Source: Pedobacter jejuensis (GTDB taxonomy: Bacteria; Bacteroidota; Bacteroidia; Sphingobacteriales; Sphingobacteriaceae). Taken from it: 64,000 nt of DNA. This document shows, in pieces, positions 9,480 to 18,802 of this stretch (position 1 is the first letter of the stretch; each line of letters begins with the position of its first letter). The notes under the pieces were generated by a model that was not told the DNA's origin, ran no database searches, and saw only the letters and a program-made list of their open reading frames with translations. Made by a program: the position numbers and the translations under genes. Where the stretch lies: assembly GCF_003725795.1 (NCBI RefSeq), contig NZ_RBEE01000042.1, positions 248,001 to 312,000 on the forward strand, read 5' to 3'.

Positions 9480-10208
9480 ATGCATAGAGAATACCACAAA
9501 TGGTTCAGCAGCAACCTAAACAGAGATATGGAATTGCTGGTTTTTGGATATTCGGGCAGAGCTGTTTTATTTTTCCCAACCAGAACAGCAAGGTTTTACG
9601 ACTATGAAAATTGGGGTATTGTAAACTCGCTACAAACTGCAATAAATAATGGCGAAATACAGCTGATATGCCTTGATAGTGTTGATGGAGAAAGTTTTTA
9701 CAATAAAGATGTATTTCCATCGGTTAGAATTGAAAGACATTTACAATATGAAAGATACGTTTTAGATGAAGTGATACCTTTTGTAAAATCAATAAACAAT
9801 ACAAATTTCTTGGAAGCTGCAGGTTGTAGCATGGGTGCTTATCATGCCATTAATCTGGCTACTAAATACCCATGGCTATTTAAAAAAGCAGTAGGCATTA
9901 GTGGCCGGTACGATTTAACCGAGGCAATTGGTGATTTTGAAGACCTATTTAATGGGTTTAGGAACGATAAAGTTTATCATAACATGCCTGCGCAATTTAT
10001 TACTAACATAGATAACGAGGAAACTCTTAACCAATTAAAAGCAATAGAAATAATTTTAGCCGTTGGAGAAACAGACCCGTTTTTGGCCGGTAACCAACAA
10101 CTTAATAAACTTTTAATTGAAAAAGGCATAAACAGTCATTTCTACCAATGGGGTAGCAATGCCCATCGCCCACATTATTGGAGGCAAATGGTTCCGATTT
10201 ACATTTAA
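9480..10208 (+). CDS. Esterase-family alpha/beta hydrolase
   Basis: 242 residues of the putative esterase (esterase D-like) family. The nucleophile elbow GCSMG is at about residue 117-121, preceded by a strand and followed by AYHAINLATKYPWLFKKAV, as in this family. A late NAHRPHYW supplies a candidate catalytic His. No signal peptide is seen. It follows the SGNH hydrolase by 46 bases, so the two are probably co-transcribed. The substrate cannot be read from the sequence. Confidence 0.8.
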   Translation: MHREYHKWFSSNLNRDMELLVFGYSGRAVLFFPTRTARFYDYENWGIVNSLQTAINNGEIQLICLDSVDGESFYNKDVFPSVRIERHLQYERYVLDEVIPFVKSINNTNFLEAAGCSMGAYHAINLATKYPWLFKKAVGISGRYDLTEAIGDFEDLFNGFRNDKVYHNMPAQFITNIDNEETLNQLKAIEIILAVGETDPFLAGNQQLNKLLIEKGINSHFYQWGSNAHRPHYWRQMVPIYI

Positions 10209-10246
10209 TTTATCTAACGCTGTTTTCTCATCTACGCATATATTTA

Positions 10247-10477
10247 TCAGAGCACATTAACCTGAAAACCTCCATAACTAAGCATATCCGCAGTATGGAT
10301 AACCGTTAAATTGAGTTCTAGATTAGCAATAATGTTTCTCGCCTGGGTTAAGTTTCTGTACATATCATTAATGCCTCTAATTTCTACACCTGCCCGAGTC
10401 AATTTGTATTTTTTTGGATCAAATTTTTTAATAAAGGTTTGTAAATCTTCATTACTTGGTATCTGCTCGATATTCAT
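10247..10477 (-). CDS. Small hypothetical protein (76 aa)
   Basis: I do not recognise it. It is a soluble small protein, convergent to the esterase with 38 bases between their stop codons. It has an ATG start and plausible composition (KKFDPKKYKLTRAGVEIRG), with no signal peptide or cysteine motif. Upstream is the 1.2-kb repeat block, which should contain its promoter. Confidence 0.5.
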   Translation of the reverse strand: MNIEQIPSNEDLQTFIKKFDPKKYKLTRAGVEIRGINDMYRNLTQARNIIANLELNLTVIHTADMLSYGGFQVNVL

Positions 10478-10674
10478 AGAATAATTTTTGTTTGCGCAAA
10501 GTTTGTCTTTTAATCTTCAGTTATTGTTAAGCCATCAAAGCCATTAGGTTAATATTGAGGTGTATTTTATTAATCGTAGCATAAATTCAAATTTTTGTCC
10601 TTCCTATGAAGAGTTTTAAAACTATAAGTTAAGCGGATTGTAGTTCTTAATCTGAATCTTTGACAGGGTGAAGC

Positions 10675-11556
10675 TTTTTTTGAAAGTGAACGTTCAGCAT
10701 TTCATTGCCGATTCTGGTCCTGCTTTTCGCTGTAGCGCCAATGAAAAATTGGCGGCTGCCGCTGTAATCAGGCTTAAGAACAAAGGGCAGTTCCTATCAT
10801 TGTAAAAAATTTACAAAAAACAAAAAATTAATTGTGTAAAAATTAGCGCATAGCCCAGGGTTTAAACCCTGGGTTATGTTTTACAAACAATCCTAAGAAT
10901 TACAAAAGAAGTTGTTTAAACGCGACAGAAATGGAAATACTTTTTTATTGCAAAAACCCCATTTATACTTGCAAATAGGCCGATGGAACAAATGCTTTAA
11001 AACATAAATTATAGAAGTTTAAAAAAGATTGGAATGTATGGCGGGACTGAAAGAACCAAAGAACTACTGAAACTGCTTTCCGTAATATGGTTTTAAAAAA
11101 ATCAACAGATGATTATAATTTTTTGAAAGTGAACGTTCAGCATTTCATTGCCGATTCTGGTCCTGCTTTTCGCTGTAGCGCCAATGAAAAATTGGCGGCT
11201 GCCGCTACAATCAGGCTTATGAACAATGGGCAGTTCCTATCGTTGTAAAAAATCTACAAAAAAATAAAAATTCATTGTTTAAAAATTGACGCATAGCCCA
11301 GGGTTTAAACCCTGGGTTATGTTTGATTAAACGCGACAGAAATGGAAATACTTTTTTATTGCAAAAACCCGATTTATACCTACAAATAAGCCTATGGAAA
11401 AAATGCTTTAAACCTATAAATGACAGAAGTTTAAAAAAGATTGGAATGTATGGCGGGAATGAAACAACCCAATAACTACTGAAACTGCTTTTCTTAATAT
11501 GATTTTAAAAAATTAACAAGTGATTGTGATTTTTTGAAAGTGAACGTTCAGCATTT
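10675..11556. repeat. Two tandem ~444/411-base repeat copies plus a partial third
   Basis: TTTTTTGAAAGTGAACG begins at about 10675, 11119 and 11530. The first two are followed by near-identical sequence. This includes a CGCCAAT...ATTGGCG hairpin, a perfect palindrome CCCAGGGTTTAAACCCTGGG (10854-10873 and 11297-11316) and a dispersed element (GACAGAAATGGAAATAC ... GAAACTGCTTTC) that recurs near 50826 and 60418. The third copy breaks off after about 27 bases. No gene is seen between 10478 and 11681. Confidence 0.85.
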
Positions 11557-11681
11557 CTTGCAACATTTCTCATATAAATTCTTTAAAAGAATTGATTTTT
11601 ATTATTTTGAACCATTCTAATCTGATTTCTTATAACTTGAAAGATTTCTGTTAAATCCTCTATCCCTATTTACCTCTTATA

Positions 11682-12305
11682 ATGAAAGAAATTATAAAAT
11701 CCCTTCAAAACTCAAAATACTTTTACATCATTATATCTGGTATGGATGGGAAATATGCCTATGTAAATCAGCATTATGCAGATGAATTTAACTATATCCA
11801 CGAAAGTTTTGCCGGACAACCATATTACATCACCATGCATGAAGATGATAGATATACATGCGAGGAAGTATCAAAAAAATGTTTTGCCAATCCAGGTAAG
11901 CTTTTCCCTGCAATTATCCGTAAGCATGATGGAAAAGGAGGCTATATTTATACGCAATGGGAATATTTAGCCATGTTTGATGATGATGGAAAGCCCGAAG
12001 GAATATTTTGCCTAGGTTATAACATTACTGAATATGTAGCCGATAAGCAAAATTTAGAAGGTGCCATGGATAAGATAGAAAGAAATTCTACCCTGCTAAC
12101 CAGAATTGCATTTCAGCAAGCCCATTTAATACGAGCACCTTTAACTAATATCCTTGCACTTACCGCTATTTTAAATAAGCGAGCGGGAGATGATGAACTG
12201 CGTTCTTTATGTGAAATGATTTTAGAAAGTGCTTTAAAACTTGATTATACGGTTAGAAACATTGTTGAAAACATAAATATTAGTGAGGATGAAACTAAAG
12301 ACTAA
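11682..12305 (+). CDS. PAS domain protein with a histidine-kinase dimerisation helix but no ATPase domain
   Basis: 207 residues. A PAS fold spans about residues 10-120 (SGMDGKYAYVNQHYADEF ... GIFCLGYNITEY). A helical segment follows with QQAHLIRAPLTNILAL, which resembles a HisKA H-box with His ~148. The protein then ends after a further helix; the HATPase domain is absent and the frame stops cleanly. Possible roles are a phosphate acceptor or scaffold served by another kinase, or a pared-down kinase. A receiver gene follows 95 bases downstream, supporting a signalling pair. Confidence 0.75.
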   Translation: MKEIIKSLQNSKYFYIIISGMDGKYAYVNQHYADEFNYIHESFAGQPYYITMHEDDRYTCEEVSKKCFANPGKLFPAIIRKHDGKGGYIYTQWEYLAMFDDDGKPEGIFCLGYNITEYVADKQNLEGAMDKIERNSTLLTRIAFQQAHLIRAPLTNILALTAILNKRAGDDELRSLCEMILESALKLDYTVRNIVENINISEDETKD

Positions 12306-12400
12306 TGTTTGAATGAAGACAGGCAAACAAGATTAGCTAATTTATGTTCTTGTATTATATACCTCGAACATTTAGAAAATCTTTACCCTCTGCCTTAACT

Positions 12401-12820
12401 ATGAAACATAAAATCCTGATTGTTGATGATGATGATATTGCTTTATTTCTTCATTCAACTTTACTGATTGATTGTGGTGCCATTTACGAACCCGAAACAT
12501 TTAATAGCGCTTCTGCAGCCATTAGTTATTTGGAAGAGCCTGTAAGCAGGGATAATCAATACCTAATTTTCTTAGATATAAATATGCCTGAAATGAATGG
12601 GTGGGGTTTTTTAGAAAAATTAAAAGGTCATCCTCTACAAAATAATATACAGGTTGTTATGGTAACCTCATCAACAGAAAGTAGCGAGAAAAAGAAAGCG
12701 CTAGACATACGATTGGTAAAAGATTTCTTGATTAAACCATTAAAAGAACAAGATTTGTATGATTTACAAGCTGTTCAAAATATCGATTCGTTTTTTAACA
12801 AGGGTGATAATTTAGCTTAG
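12401..12820 (+). CDS. Stand-alone response-regulator receiver domain
   Basis: 139 residues from the ATG at 12401; earlier in-frame starts would add a tail of no receiver homology. KILIVDDDD supplies the acidic pocket, LIFLDINMPEMNG the phospho-Asp, VMVTSSTES the conserved Thr/Ser, and FLIKPL the Lys. No output domain follows, as in CheY-like or phosphorelay intermediate regulators. It sits directly after the kinase-less PAS/DHp protein, its likely partner. Confidence 0.85.
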   Translation: MKHKILIVDDDDIALFLHSTLLIDCGAIYEPETFNSASAAISYLEEPVSRDNQYLIFLDINMPEMNGWGFLEKLKGHPLQNNIQVVMVTSSTESSEKKKALDIRLVKDFLIKPLKEQDLYDLQAVQNIDSFFNKGDNLA

Positions 12821-12880
12821 GATATACATTGTAAAACCTATTCCGTTTGCAAAAATTGTAAGTCAAAGCTTGAGAAATTC

Positions 12881-12915
12881 AATGCGCTGACTCTTGCTTC
12901 AAGAGGCAGCGCATT
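12881..12915. terminator. Long hairpin between convergent genes
   Basis: AATGCGCTGACTCTTG pairs with CAAGAGGCAGCGCATT with one mismatch and a 3-base loop. It lies between the stops of the receiver gene (+) and the SPFH gene (-). There is no strong T-run, so it may be a repeat-type hairpin serving as a 3' end rather than a textbook terminator. Confidence 0.5.
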
Positions 12916-12935
12916 CAGAAATGAATTAGATTATC

Positions 12936-13838
12936 TTAATTAGTACCCAGTATCACCGGGTTTTTTCCATTACCCATAATAATAATCTTGGTATTTGGTG
13001 AAAGTGCGATATCTTTTTGTGCAAGGATGGATTCATATTGGAGTTGCTTATCGCTTAACCCAGTTGAAAGAATCTTCTGATAATCGGCTATACCTTGAGC
13101 CTCAATGCGTTTACGCTCAGCCAATTGCTTTTCCTTTTGTAGTACAAACTGCATTTTCTGTGCGTCCTGTTCAGCATTGATTTTAGATTCAATTGCTTTA
13201 CGCACAGATTCCGGAAGTGTAACATTCCTAACCAATAGCTGCTCGAGTTTTAGTCCACGTTTTGTGAAACTCTGATCGATTGCAGCAAAGATTTTGCTCT
13301 GAAATTCTTGTCTCTTAGTAGAATACAATGCCACAGCCTCATAAGAAACTGCGTTATCCCTTATGGCAGTCCTTGCAATTGGTCTCACAATTTTATCAAG
13401 GTAATCATCTCCAATTTCTTTTAATATTCTTGGAGCATCATTGGGCGTAACGCTGAAAAGCACAGATAGATCAATTGTAACCTCAAGACCGTCGGAGGTT
13501 AGTATACGGATGGCGTCATCCCCTACTTTGTTGCCTTCATCGTGTACTGCAGACATCGTATAATTCTGTGTCTTCACATCGAAAGTTGTAACCTCAACTA
13601 AAGGGTTAATTACATTAAGACCGCTAAAAAGCACATCGTTATCAACTTTTCCATACAAGGTTTTTACCCCAACCTGTCCTGCGGGTATAACTTTGAACAT
13701 GGAAAGCGAAGCACCCAAGAGGATTATGATAATTCCAGCGATTCTGATCAGTTTGCTGTATCGGGTAAGTGGAGTATCTCCTTTTGCAGAAACGATACTA
13801 AGTATAATAATAGATAAACCTAAGATAATGAGAAACAT
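12936..13838 (-). CDS. SPFH/band 7 (prohibitin-like) membrane protein
   Basis: 300 residues from the ATG at 13838, chosen because it places a membrane helix (MFLIILGLSIIILSIVS) at the N-terminus; a further 21 in-frame codons upstream add a polar tail. A second helix (IRIAGIIIILLGASLSMF) follows, then the SPFH domain (VIPAGQVGVKTLYGKV ... LVRNVTLPESVRKAIE) and a coiled-coil with QKEKQLAERKRIEAQGIADYQ, typical of prohibitin/HflC-type scaffolds. It should oligomerise on the inner membrane. No NfeD or FtsH partner gene is adjacent. Confidence 0.85.
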   Translation of the reverse strand: MFLIILGLSIIILSIVSAKGDTPLTRYSKLIRIAGIIIILLGASLSMFKVIPAGQVGVKTLYGKVDNDVLFSGLNVINPLVEVTTFDVKTQNYTMSAVHDEGNKVGDDAIRILTSDGLEVTIDLSVLFSVTPNDAPRILKEIGDDYLDKIVRPIARTAIRDNAVSYEAVALYSTKRQEFQSKIFAAIDQSFTKRGLKLEQLLVRNVTLPESVRKAIESKINAEQDAQKMQFVLQKEKQLAERKRIEAQGIADYQKILSTGLSDKQLQYESILAQKDIALSPNTKIIIMGNGKNPVILGTN

Positions 13839-13901
13839 GATGTTTTTGTTTAATTTATACAACCATCGATCAAAGGAAATGCCCCGAATATCAGGTCGCA
13901 A

Positions 13902-14730
13902 ATAAATGCACTCACAACTATTTTGAATAGCTTTTTTGTCTTTTCATTAAAAATACCTCCGAAGTTTACCATGCCAAAATGGGGTGTTTTTTTTCATTTT
14001 GGTATACTGATTTAATTTTAAAATTCAAGAGATTATCCTTGTTTTATGTTGCTTAAGAACTATTGATTTAAAGTTCGACAGCTGAAAAAACTTTTGTAGA
14101 ATACTTACATTGACGGGTACAAAAAAGCTTGTTCGATTGGAAATAAAAAAGCCGCTTCAAGTGAATGAAACGGCTGTTAGGGGGTGGAGAATATCGGATT
14201 GAAAAATTCGCTTAATATTTCTCCGTAGATGCCTTTTTGATACTCTGAGAGGGGTTTTACTTTTCTCATTTCGCTATATTTAGGGGCTATTTGGCAGACT
14301 TTTGTCAGACTTTTTACCCTTGATTTCTATTTTAAAATTAAGAAAAAACATCCTTTTTTGCAAGGGGGAAAGCTGTTTTATTCTTCATCACTTTTAGCAT
14401 TAGAAAATTAAACTGTCAGACTTTTAGTTAAAGAATTAAATAAGGCATTTTTAAGGATTGTTAAACTTCTGCAAATGAGTAAATTAAGCACTAGTATAAT
14501 ATTTTTATTCGAAGTCCATTAATCAAACACTTTTCCAGAAAAGGACCGTTAAATGATAGTAATTGATATGAGTATTTGATAGATGTGCAGATGTGATTAC
14601 TTTTTTCTATAGAGGAACTTTAAAAAGTTAAACGTTATTTTGGCTAAATGACCTCCACAATATTGGCTAATCTTGTGTCTGGATGATTTCTGCACTATTT
14701 GGTGGCCCAGCATCACTGTAATGACTGACC
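13902..14730. other. Gene-poor spacer with hairpins and one possible 30-residue minus-strand frame
   Basis: About 830 bases without a clear gene. It holds an inverted repeat CCAAAATG...CATTTTGG near 13974-14002. A short minus-strand frame lies at 14177-14269 (starts MRKVKPLSEYQKGIYGEIL) whose stop touches a good terminator. GTCAGACTTTT recurs near 14308 and 14417. The left end of an island or the 3' remnant of a larger gene is possible but not shown. Confidence 0.4.
14146..14176 (-). terminator. Rho-independent terminator reading leftward
   Basis: Stem GCCG(C)TTCA / TGAA(A)CGGC with a short loop. On the minus strand it ends in six T. It directly follows a 30-codon frame; no large minus-strand gene ends here, so the transcript it ends is unclear. 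Confidence 0.6.
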
Positions 14731-14855
14731 TGGATAAACCGCTATCGGGCGGCCCCCTCTCGCCAAAAATATTTTTCTCATAACTCACTATTAATCAATT
14801 AACTTATAAATCATCAAAAATTGGTGCAAAGGGTCATTCTATTCTGGTTTATCCA
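14731..14855. repeat. Miniature inverted-repeat element, copy 1
   Basis: Begins TGGATAAACC and ends GGTTTATCCA, with inner GGCCCCCTCTCGCCAA and TTGGTGCAAAGGGTC facing each other. About 125 bases and no coding capacity. Its ends match the other four elements in this window. Confidence 0.75.
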
Positions 14856-14886
14856 CTTCTAAATTAAAATTCTCCATTATTTTAAA

Positions 14887-15683
14887 TTATTTAAGGCTTT
14901 TCAACATTGTACTTTCAAGCATTTTTGGGGCAAAATTTTGAAGAAAAACAATCATACCCAATTGCTTTCCAACTGGATTGCTAAATTTTGGATTTTTAGT
15001 TCCTATTATTTTTTTAATGATGTTAACTACTGGTTCTGGAGTTTGTGCCTCATCTAAACCTTTTTGAGTAAGTGCATCCACTTTTCTTCTATAATTGTTA
15101 TAGTCTGGGATTGCATTTCCTTTAGAAGCCACAGCGTGATTACCCAAATTGGTTTTGAACCAAATTGGCTCTACCAAACTCACTTTAATATTGAATTGAT
15201 TTAATCTAATCTCAATGCTTTAAAATAGCCTTCGACAGCGTGTTTCGATGCGGAATAGTAGGATAAATTAGGAGGTCCAATCAAACCTACAATAGAACTT
15301 ACAGTTATGATTTGTCCCATTTTTTGTTTTCTGAATATGGACAATAAAGCACTGGTTACTTTGACTGTTCCCCAAAAATTAGTTTCGAATTGTTTTCGGG
15401 CAACATCCATTGGAGTTTCTTCAGCAATTCCAGTAACCATAAAGCCTGCATTGTTTACCAACACATCTACTTGTTTGATTTCAGTTGCAACTTGTGAAGC
15501 AAATGTCCTGATTGAATTATCGTCATCAATATCTAATTTTAATAATTTGAATGCGAATTTGCCATTATATTTTTCAGGCTCTCTACTAGTTCCAATTACA
15601 GTAAACCCTTTTTTGTGAAGGTCGTTTGCTAACATTAATCCAAATCGTGATGATGCTCCTGTGATTAAAATTGTTTTGCTCAT
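14887..15683 (-). pseudogene. SDR-family oxidoreductase, single frameshift
   Basis: The first part (160 codons to a TAA at 15201) carries the Rossmann start ILITGASSRFG (a TGxxxxxG motif), VNNAG and the YSASK catalytic Tyr/Lys. The second part (14887-15183, SLVEPIWFKTNLGNHAV...) is the C-terminal half of the same fold. Restoring one A in the GATTAAATC stretch at about 15201-15207 joins them as ...ALRLELNQFNIKVSLVEP, a normal SDR of about 264 residues. As read, the enzyme lacks its substrate-side half. Decay or sequencing error are both possible. Next to a second, intact SDR on the opposite strand. Confidence 0.8.
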
Positions 15684-16017
15684 TATGTTAAATTTTTATC
15701 TTATTAATATTGAGGCAAAGTTAGAGTGACGTTAGTTCTTATTAGTTATACAGATGTCGGAAGGTGTGATACATTTTTACGAATAAGTTTTAAAAAGGAA
15801 TAAAACTACAATCATCTCAATGGCCGAATGGGAAAACCTAAGGAAAAGATATTTGGGAATAAAAAAACGTAAAACACCTTTAAACATCGACAAAAAAGAA
15901 AAAATAGATTTACTACATCCGTAACCACTAACAATCTGACTACAACAAATACCAATTCGGCTACTTTCTATAAGAGAACAATTAAGAGCTTTGCAATCAA
16001 AATAAATGATAAAGAAT

Positions 16018-16755
16018 ATGCAAAACATTAAAGGGAAAGTTGTAGCCATCACAGGTGCAAGCAGTGGAATGGGTAAAGCCATTGCTATAGAATTAGCAAA
16101 AAACGGTGCCAAGGTTGTTTTGGGTGCAAGACGAACAGAACAATTGCAACAACTTGTTGAAGAAATTAAAAGTACAAGTGGCGAAGCTACCTTTGCTCAA
16201 GTTGATGTAAAGAATAAAGCCGATTTAGTCAGGTTGGTAAATGTAGCAGTTGAAGAATACGGAAGTTTAGACGTTATTGTAAACAACGCTGGCGTTAGTC
16301 AATTAAGCCGTATAGACGAATTGGATATTGACGGTTGGGAAGAAATGATTGACATTAACCTAAAAGGTGTTTTGTATGGAATGGCGGCTGCAATTCCCGT
16401 TTTCAAACAACAACAAGCGGGACACATCGTCAATATCATTTCAACTTCAGGAATAAAGATTGTCCCAATGCAAGGGGTCTATGCAGGAACTAAAAATGCC
16501 ATTCGCACTATTGCAGAAGCGTTTCGTCAGGAGTCAGACGGAAATATACGCATTACTGGCATTTCACCAGGATTTGTCAAAACAGATTTTGCGAACAACC
16601 TAAAAAATGAAGAGATGAAAATAGCTATCCAAAATGGAATGGAACAAATTGCCATAAATCCTATTGCTATCGCCAACGCTGTAATTTATGCAATAAGCCA
16701 ACTAAGCGATGTAGAGATTGGCGACATCGTTATTCGTCCTTCAAAACAAAATTGA
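16018..16755 (+). CDS. SDR-family NADP-type oxidoreductase
   Basis: 245 residues from the ATG at 16018; an ATG four codons earlier is possible. Motifs: VAITGASSGMGKA (cofactor), ARR after strand 2 (favours NADP), NNAGVS, and the catalytic triad with STSG and YAGTKNA, though the Lys is in the usual place (YxxxK). It is a classical short-chain dehydrogenase; the substrate is unknown. An AraC regulator starts 18 bases downstream, which suggests co-regulation. A tiny frame upstream (MAEWENLRKRYLG) is probably not a gene. Confidence 0.85.
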   Translation: MQNIKGKVVAITGASSGMGKAIAIELAKNGAKVVLGARRTEQLQQLVEEIKSTSGEATFAQVDVKNKADLVRLVNVAVEEYGSLDVIVNNAGVSQLSRIDELDIDGWEEMIDINLKGVLYGMAAAIPVFKQQQAGHIVNIISTSGIKIVPMQGVYAGTKNAIRTIAEAFRQESDGNIRITGISPGFVKTDFANNLKNEEMKIAIQNGMEQIAINPIAIANAVIYAISQLSDVEIGDIVIRPSKQN

Positions 16756-16773
16756 TTAAATTCGTAAACAAAA

Positions 16774-17688
16774 ATGGAACGACCATCTAACATAAAGCAC
16801 ATTAAAAGCATATCGCAATTGATGCGAGAATTGGAACTTCCTGCACCTTTGCACCCATTGGTCGGATTGGTTGATTACCACAATGCTTCGATTGAAAAGT
16901 TTCCAAAAAGACAAAAAATAAGTCTTGATTTTTATAAAATTTCCTTTAAGCCTACTTTCAAGGGACAGGTAAAATACGGACAAGGACATTACGATTTTGA
17001 AGAAGGCGGATTAGCATTTTTGAAGCCTAAACAAATCGTCTTTTCACCAGAAGACATAGAAAATTACGAAGGCTTTGCTTTATATTTTCATTCGGATTTT
17101 TTACGAAATTATCCATTAGGACACACCATAAACCAATATGGATTTTTCGCTTACGATGTTTCAGAAGCTTTATTTCTCTCGGCAAAAGAAAAAGAAATTA
17201 TAGCCAATTTATTTGCTACAATATCCAATGAATTAAATAATAATATTGATAGTTTCAGCCAAAATGTTTTGGTGTCGCAAATAGAATTGTTATTGAATTA
17301 CAGCGATCGTTTTTACAACAGGCAATTTATTACGAGAAAAGCTATCAATCACGACATCATCACTGCTTTGGATAAACTTTTAGACAACTATTTTGAAAAA
17401 GAAAACAGTTTGAAAAGCGGTTTGCCATCCGTAAAATACATCGCTTCGGAATTAAAGCTGTCGCAACGCTATTTGAGTGATATGTTGCGTTCATTGACAG
17501 GACTAAATACACAGCAATACATTCAGAACATGGTCATAGAAAAAGCGAAAGAAAAATTATCTACGACAAATCTATCCGTTTCAGAAATTGCTTATGAACT
17601 GGGTTTTGAACATTCACAATCATTCAGTAAACTTTTTAAAGCTAAGACTGATTTTTCACCTTTGGAATTCAGAAAGTCATTTAATTAA
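16774..17688 (+). CDS. AraC-family transcriptional regulator
   Basis: 304 residues. The N-terminal part is a cupin-like effector domain (GQGHYDFEEGGLAFLKPKQIV). The C-terminal about 100 residues carry two helix-turn-helix units, with SVKYIASELKLSQRYLSDMLR and LSVSEIAYELGFEHSQSFSKLFK ending in SPLEFRKSFN. It sits 18 bases after the SDR gene and about 95 bases before the aldo/keto reductase, so it probably controls one or both. A paralogue lies at 18803. Confidence 0.9.
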   Translation: MERPSNIKHIKSISQLMRELELPAPLHPLVGLVDYHNASIEKFPKRQKISLDFYKISFKPTFKGQVKYGQGHYDFEEGGLAFLKPKQIVFSPEDIENYEGFALYFHSDFLRNYPLGHTINQYGFFAYDVSEALFLSAKEKEIIANLFATISNELNNNIDSFSQNVLVSQIELLLNYSDRFYNRQFITRKAINHDIITALDKLLDNYFEKENSLKSGLPSVKYIASELKLSQRYLSDMLRSLTGLNTQQYIQNMVIEKAKEKLSTTNLSVSEIAYELGFEHSQSFSKLFKAKTDFSPLEFRKSFN

Positions 17689-17782
17689 CATCAGTAATCT
17701 GCATACGACAATCGTTGTTTAGCAAACTTCATATAATTAATTTCTGCGCAACTTTGTCTCATTAAAAATTAATATTAAAAAG

Positions 17783-18784
17783 ATGAACAAAGTAAAATTA
17801 GGAAGTCAGGGATTAATCATCCCGAATATCGGCTTAGGATGTATGGGAATGACAGGTTTTGGCGATGCAGATATGTATGGTAAAGCCGATGAAAAAGAAG
17901 CCATAGAAACCATTCAACGTTCTTTAGAATTGGGTGGAAACTTTCTCGACACAGCAGATTTGTACGGTCCTTTTAAAAATGAGCAACTGATTGCTAAAGC
18001 TATCGAAGGAAAACGCGATAAATATATTATTGCGACAAAATTCGGTTGGGAAATTGATGATAACGAGCAAGTAACCTGGAAAATCAACGGAACAAAAGAT
18101 TATATAAAAAAATCAGTTGAACGTTCGCTGAAAAATCTGAAAACAGATTACATCGACTTGTATTATATGCATCGTCTCGATAAAAATACACCAATTGAAG
18201 AAACGGTTGAAGCGATGAGCGAATTGGTAAAAGAAGGAAAAATAGGTTACATTGGTTTATCTGAAATTTCTTCTGAAACCGTGAAAAGAGCGCACGAAAT
18301 TCATCCGATTACAGCTGTTCAAAGTGAATATTCTTTGTTTGAAAGAACAGTTGAAGAGAAAGGTGTTATCAAAACTTTAAATGAATTAGGAATTGGTTTT
18401 GTAGCATATTCGCCATTGGGAAGAGGATTTTTGTCTGGTAATATTAAATCAATTAATGATCTTCCGGAAAATGATTTTCGAAGAGGAATTCCACGTTTTC
18501 AGGAACAATATTTTCATAAAAACATTGAGTTGGTCGAAGCAATTGAAGCATTAGCCAAAGAAAAAAACATTACTTCCTCCCAACTCGCAATCGCTTGGAT
18601 TATCAGCAAAGGAATTGTTCCAATCCCGGGAACAAAACGCAGAAAGTATGTTGAGCAAAATATCGAAGCTGGTAAAATTGTTTTAAGTGAAACTGAACTT
18701 GCAAAACTGGAAAGTATTGTACCTTTAGGAACAGATACTGGCGCACCTTACGACGAGTTCAGTATGGGACTTTTAGATTATTAA
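17783..18784 (+). CDS. Aldo/keto reductase
   Basis: 333 residues, the usual length. The TIM-barrel family signatures are LDTADLYGPFKNE (catalytic Asp and Tyr), a Lys in YIIATKFGW, YYMHRLD (catalytic His), and the C-terminal cofactor block IVPIPGTKRRKYVEQN. This subfamily (IolS/YhdN-like) reduces aldehydes or ketones with NADPH. It is flanked on both sides by related AraC regulators, a common arrangement for electrophile-responsive reductase genes in this phylum. Confidence 0.9.
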   Translation: MNKVKLGSQGLIIPNIGLGCMGMTGFGDADMYGKADEKEAIETIQRSLELGGNFLDTADLYGPFKNEQLIAKAIEGKRDKYIIATKFGWEIDDNEQVTWKINGTKDYIKKSVERSLKNLKTDYIDLYYMHRLDKNTPIEETVEAMSELVKEGKIGYIGLSEISSETVKRAHEIHPITAVQSEYSLFERTVEEKGVIKTLNELGIGFVAYSPLGRGFLSGNIKSINDLPENDFRRGIPRFQEQYFHKNIELVEAIEALAKEKNITSSQLAIAWIISKGIVPIPGTKRRKYVEQNIEAGKIVLSETELAKLESIVPLGTDTGAPYDEFSMGLLDY

Positions 18785-18802
18785 GTTTTAAATTTGCTTT
18801 CA

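Noticed and set aside
14177..14210. GGTGGAGAATATCGGATT considered as a tRNA 3' end left by integration
   Set aside because: No matching acceptor strand or complete T-arm was found, and the bases after it do not fit a tRNA end.
14597..14788. 63-codon minus-strand frame
   Set aside because: Overlaps miniature element copy 1 and has no recognisable features.
15824..15928. 34-codon frame MAEWENLRKRYLG before the second SDR
   Set aside because: Very short, lysine-rich, no terminator and no family resemblance; kept only as a note.
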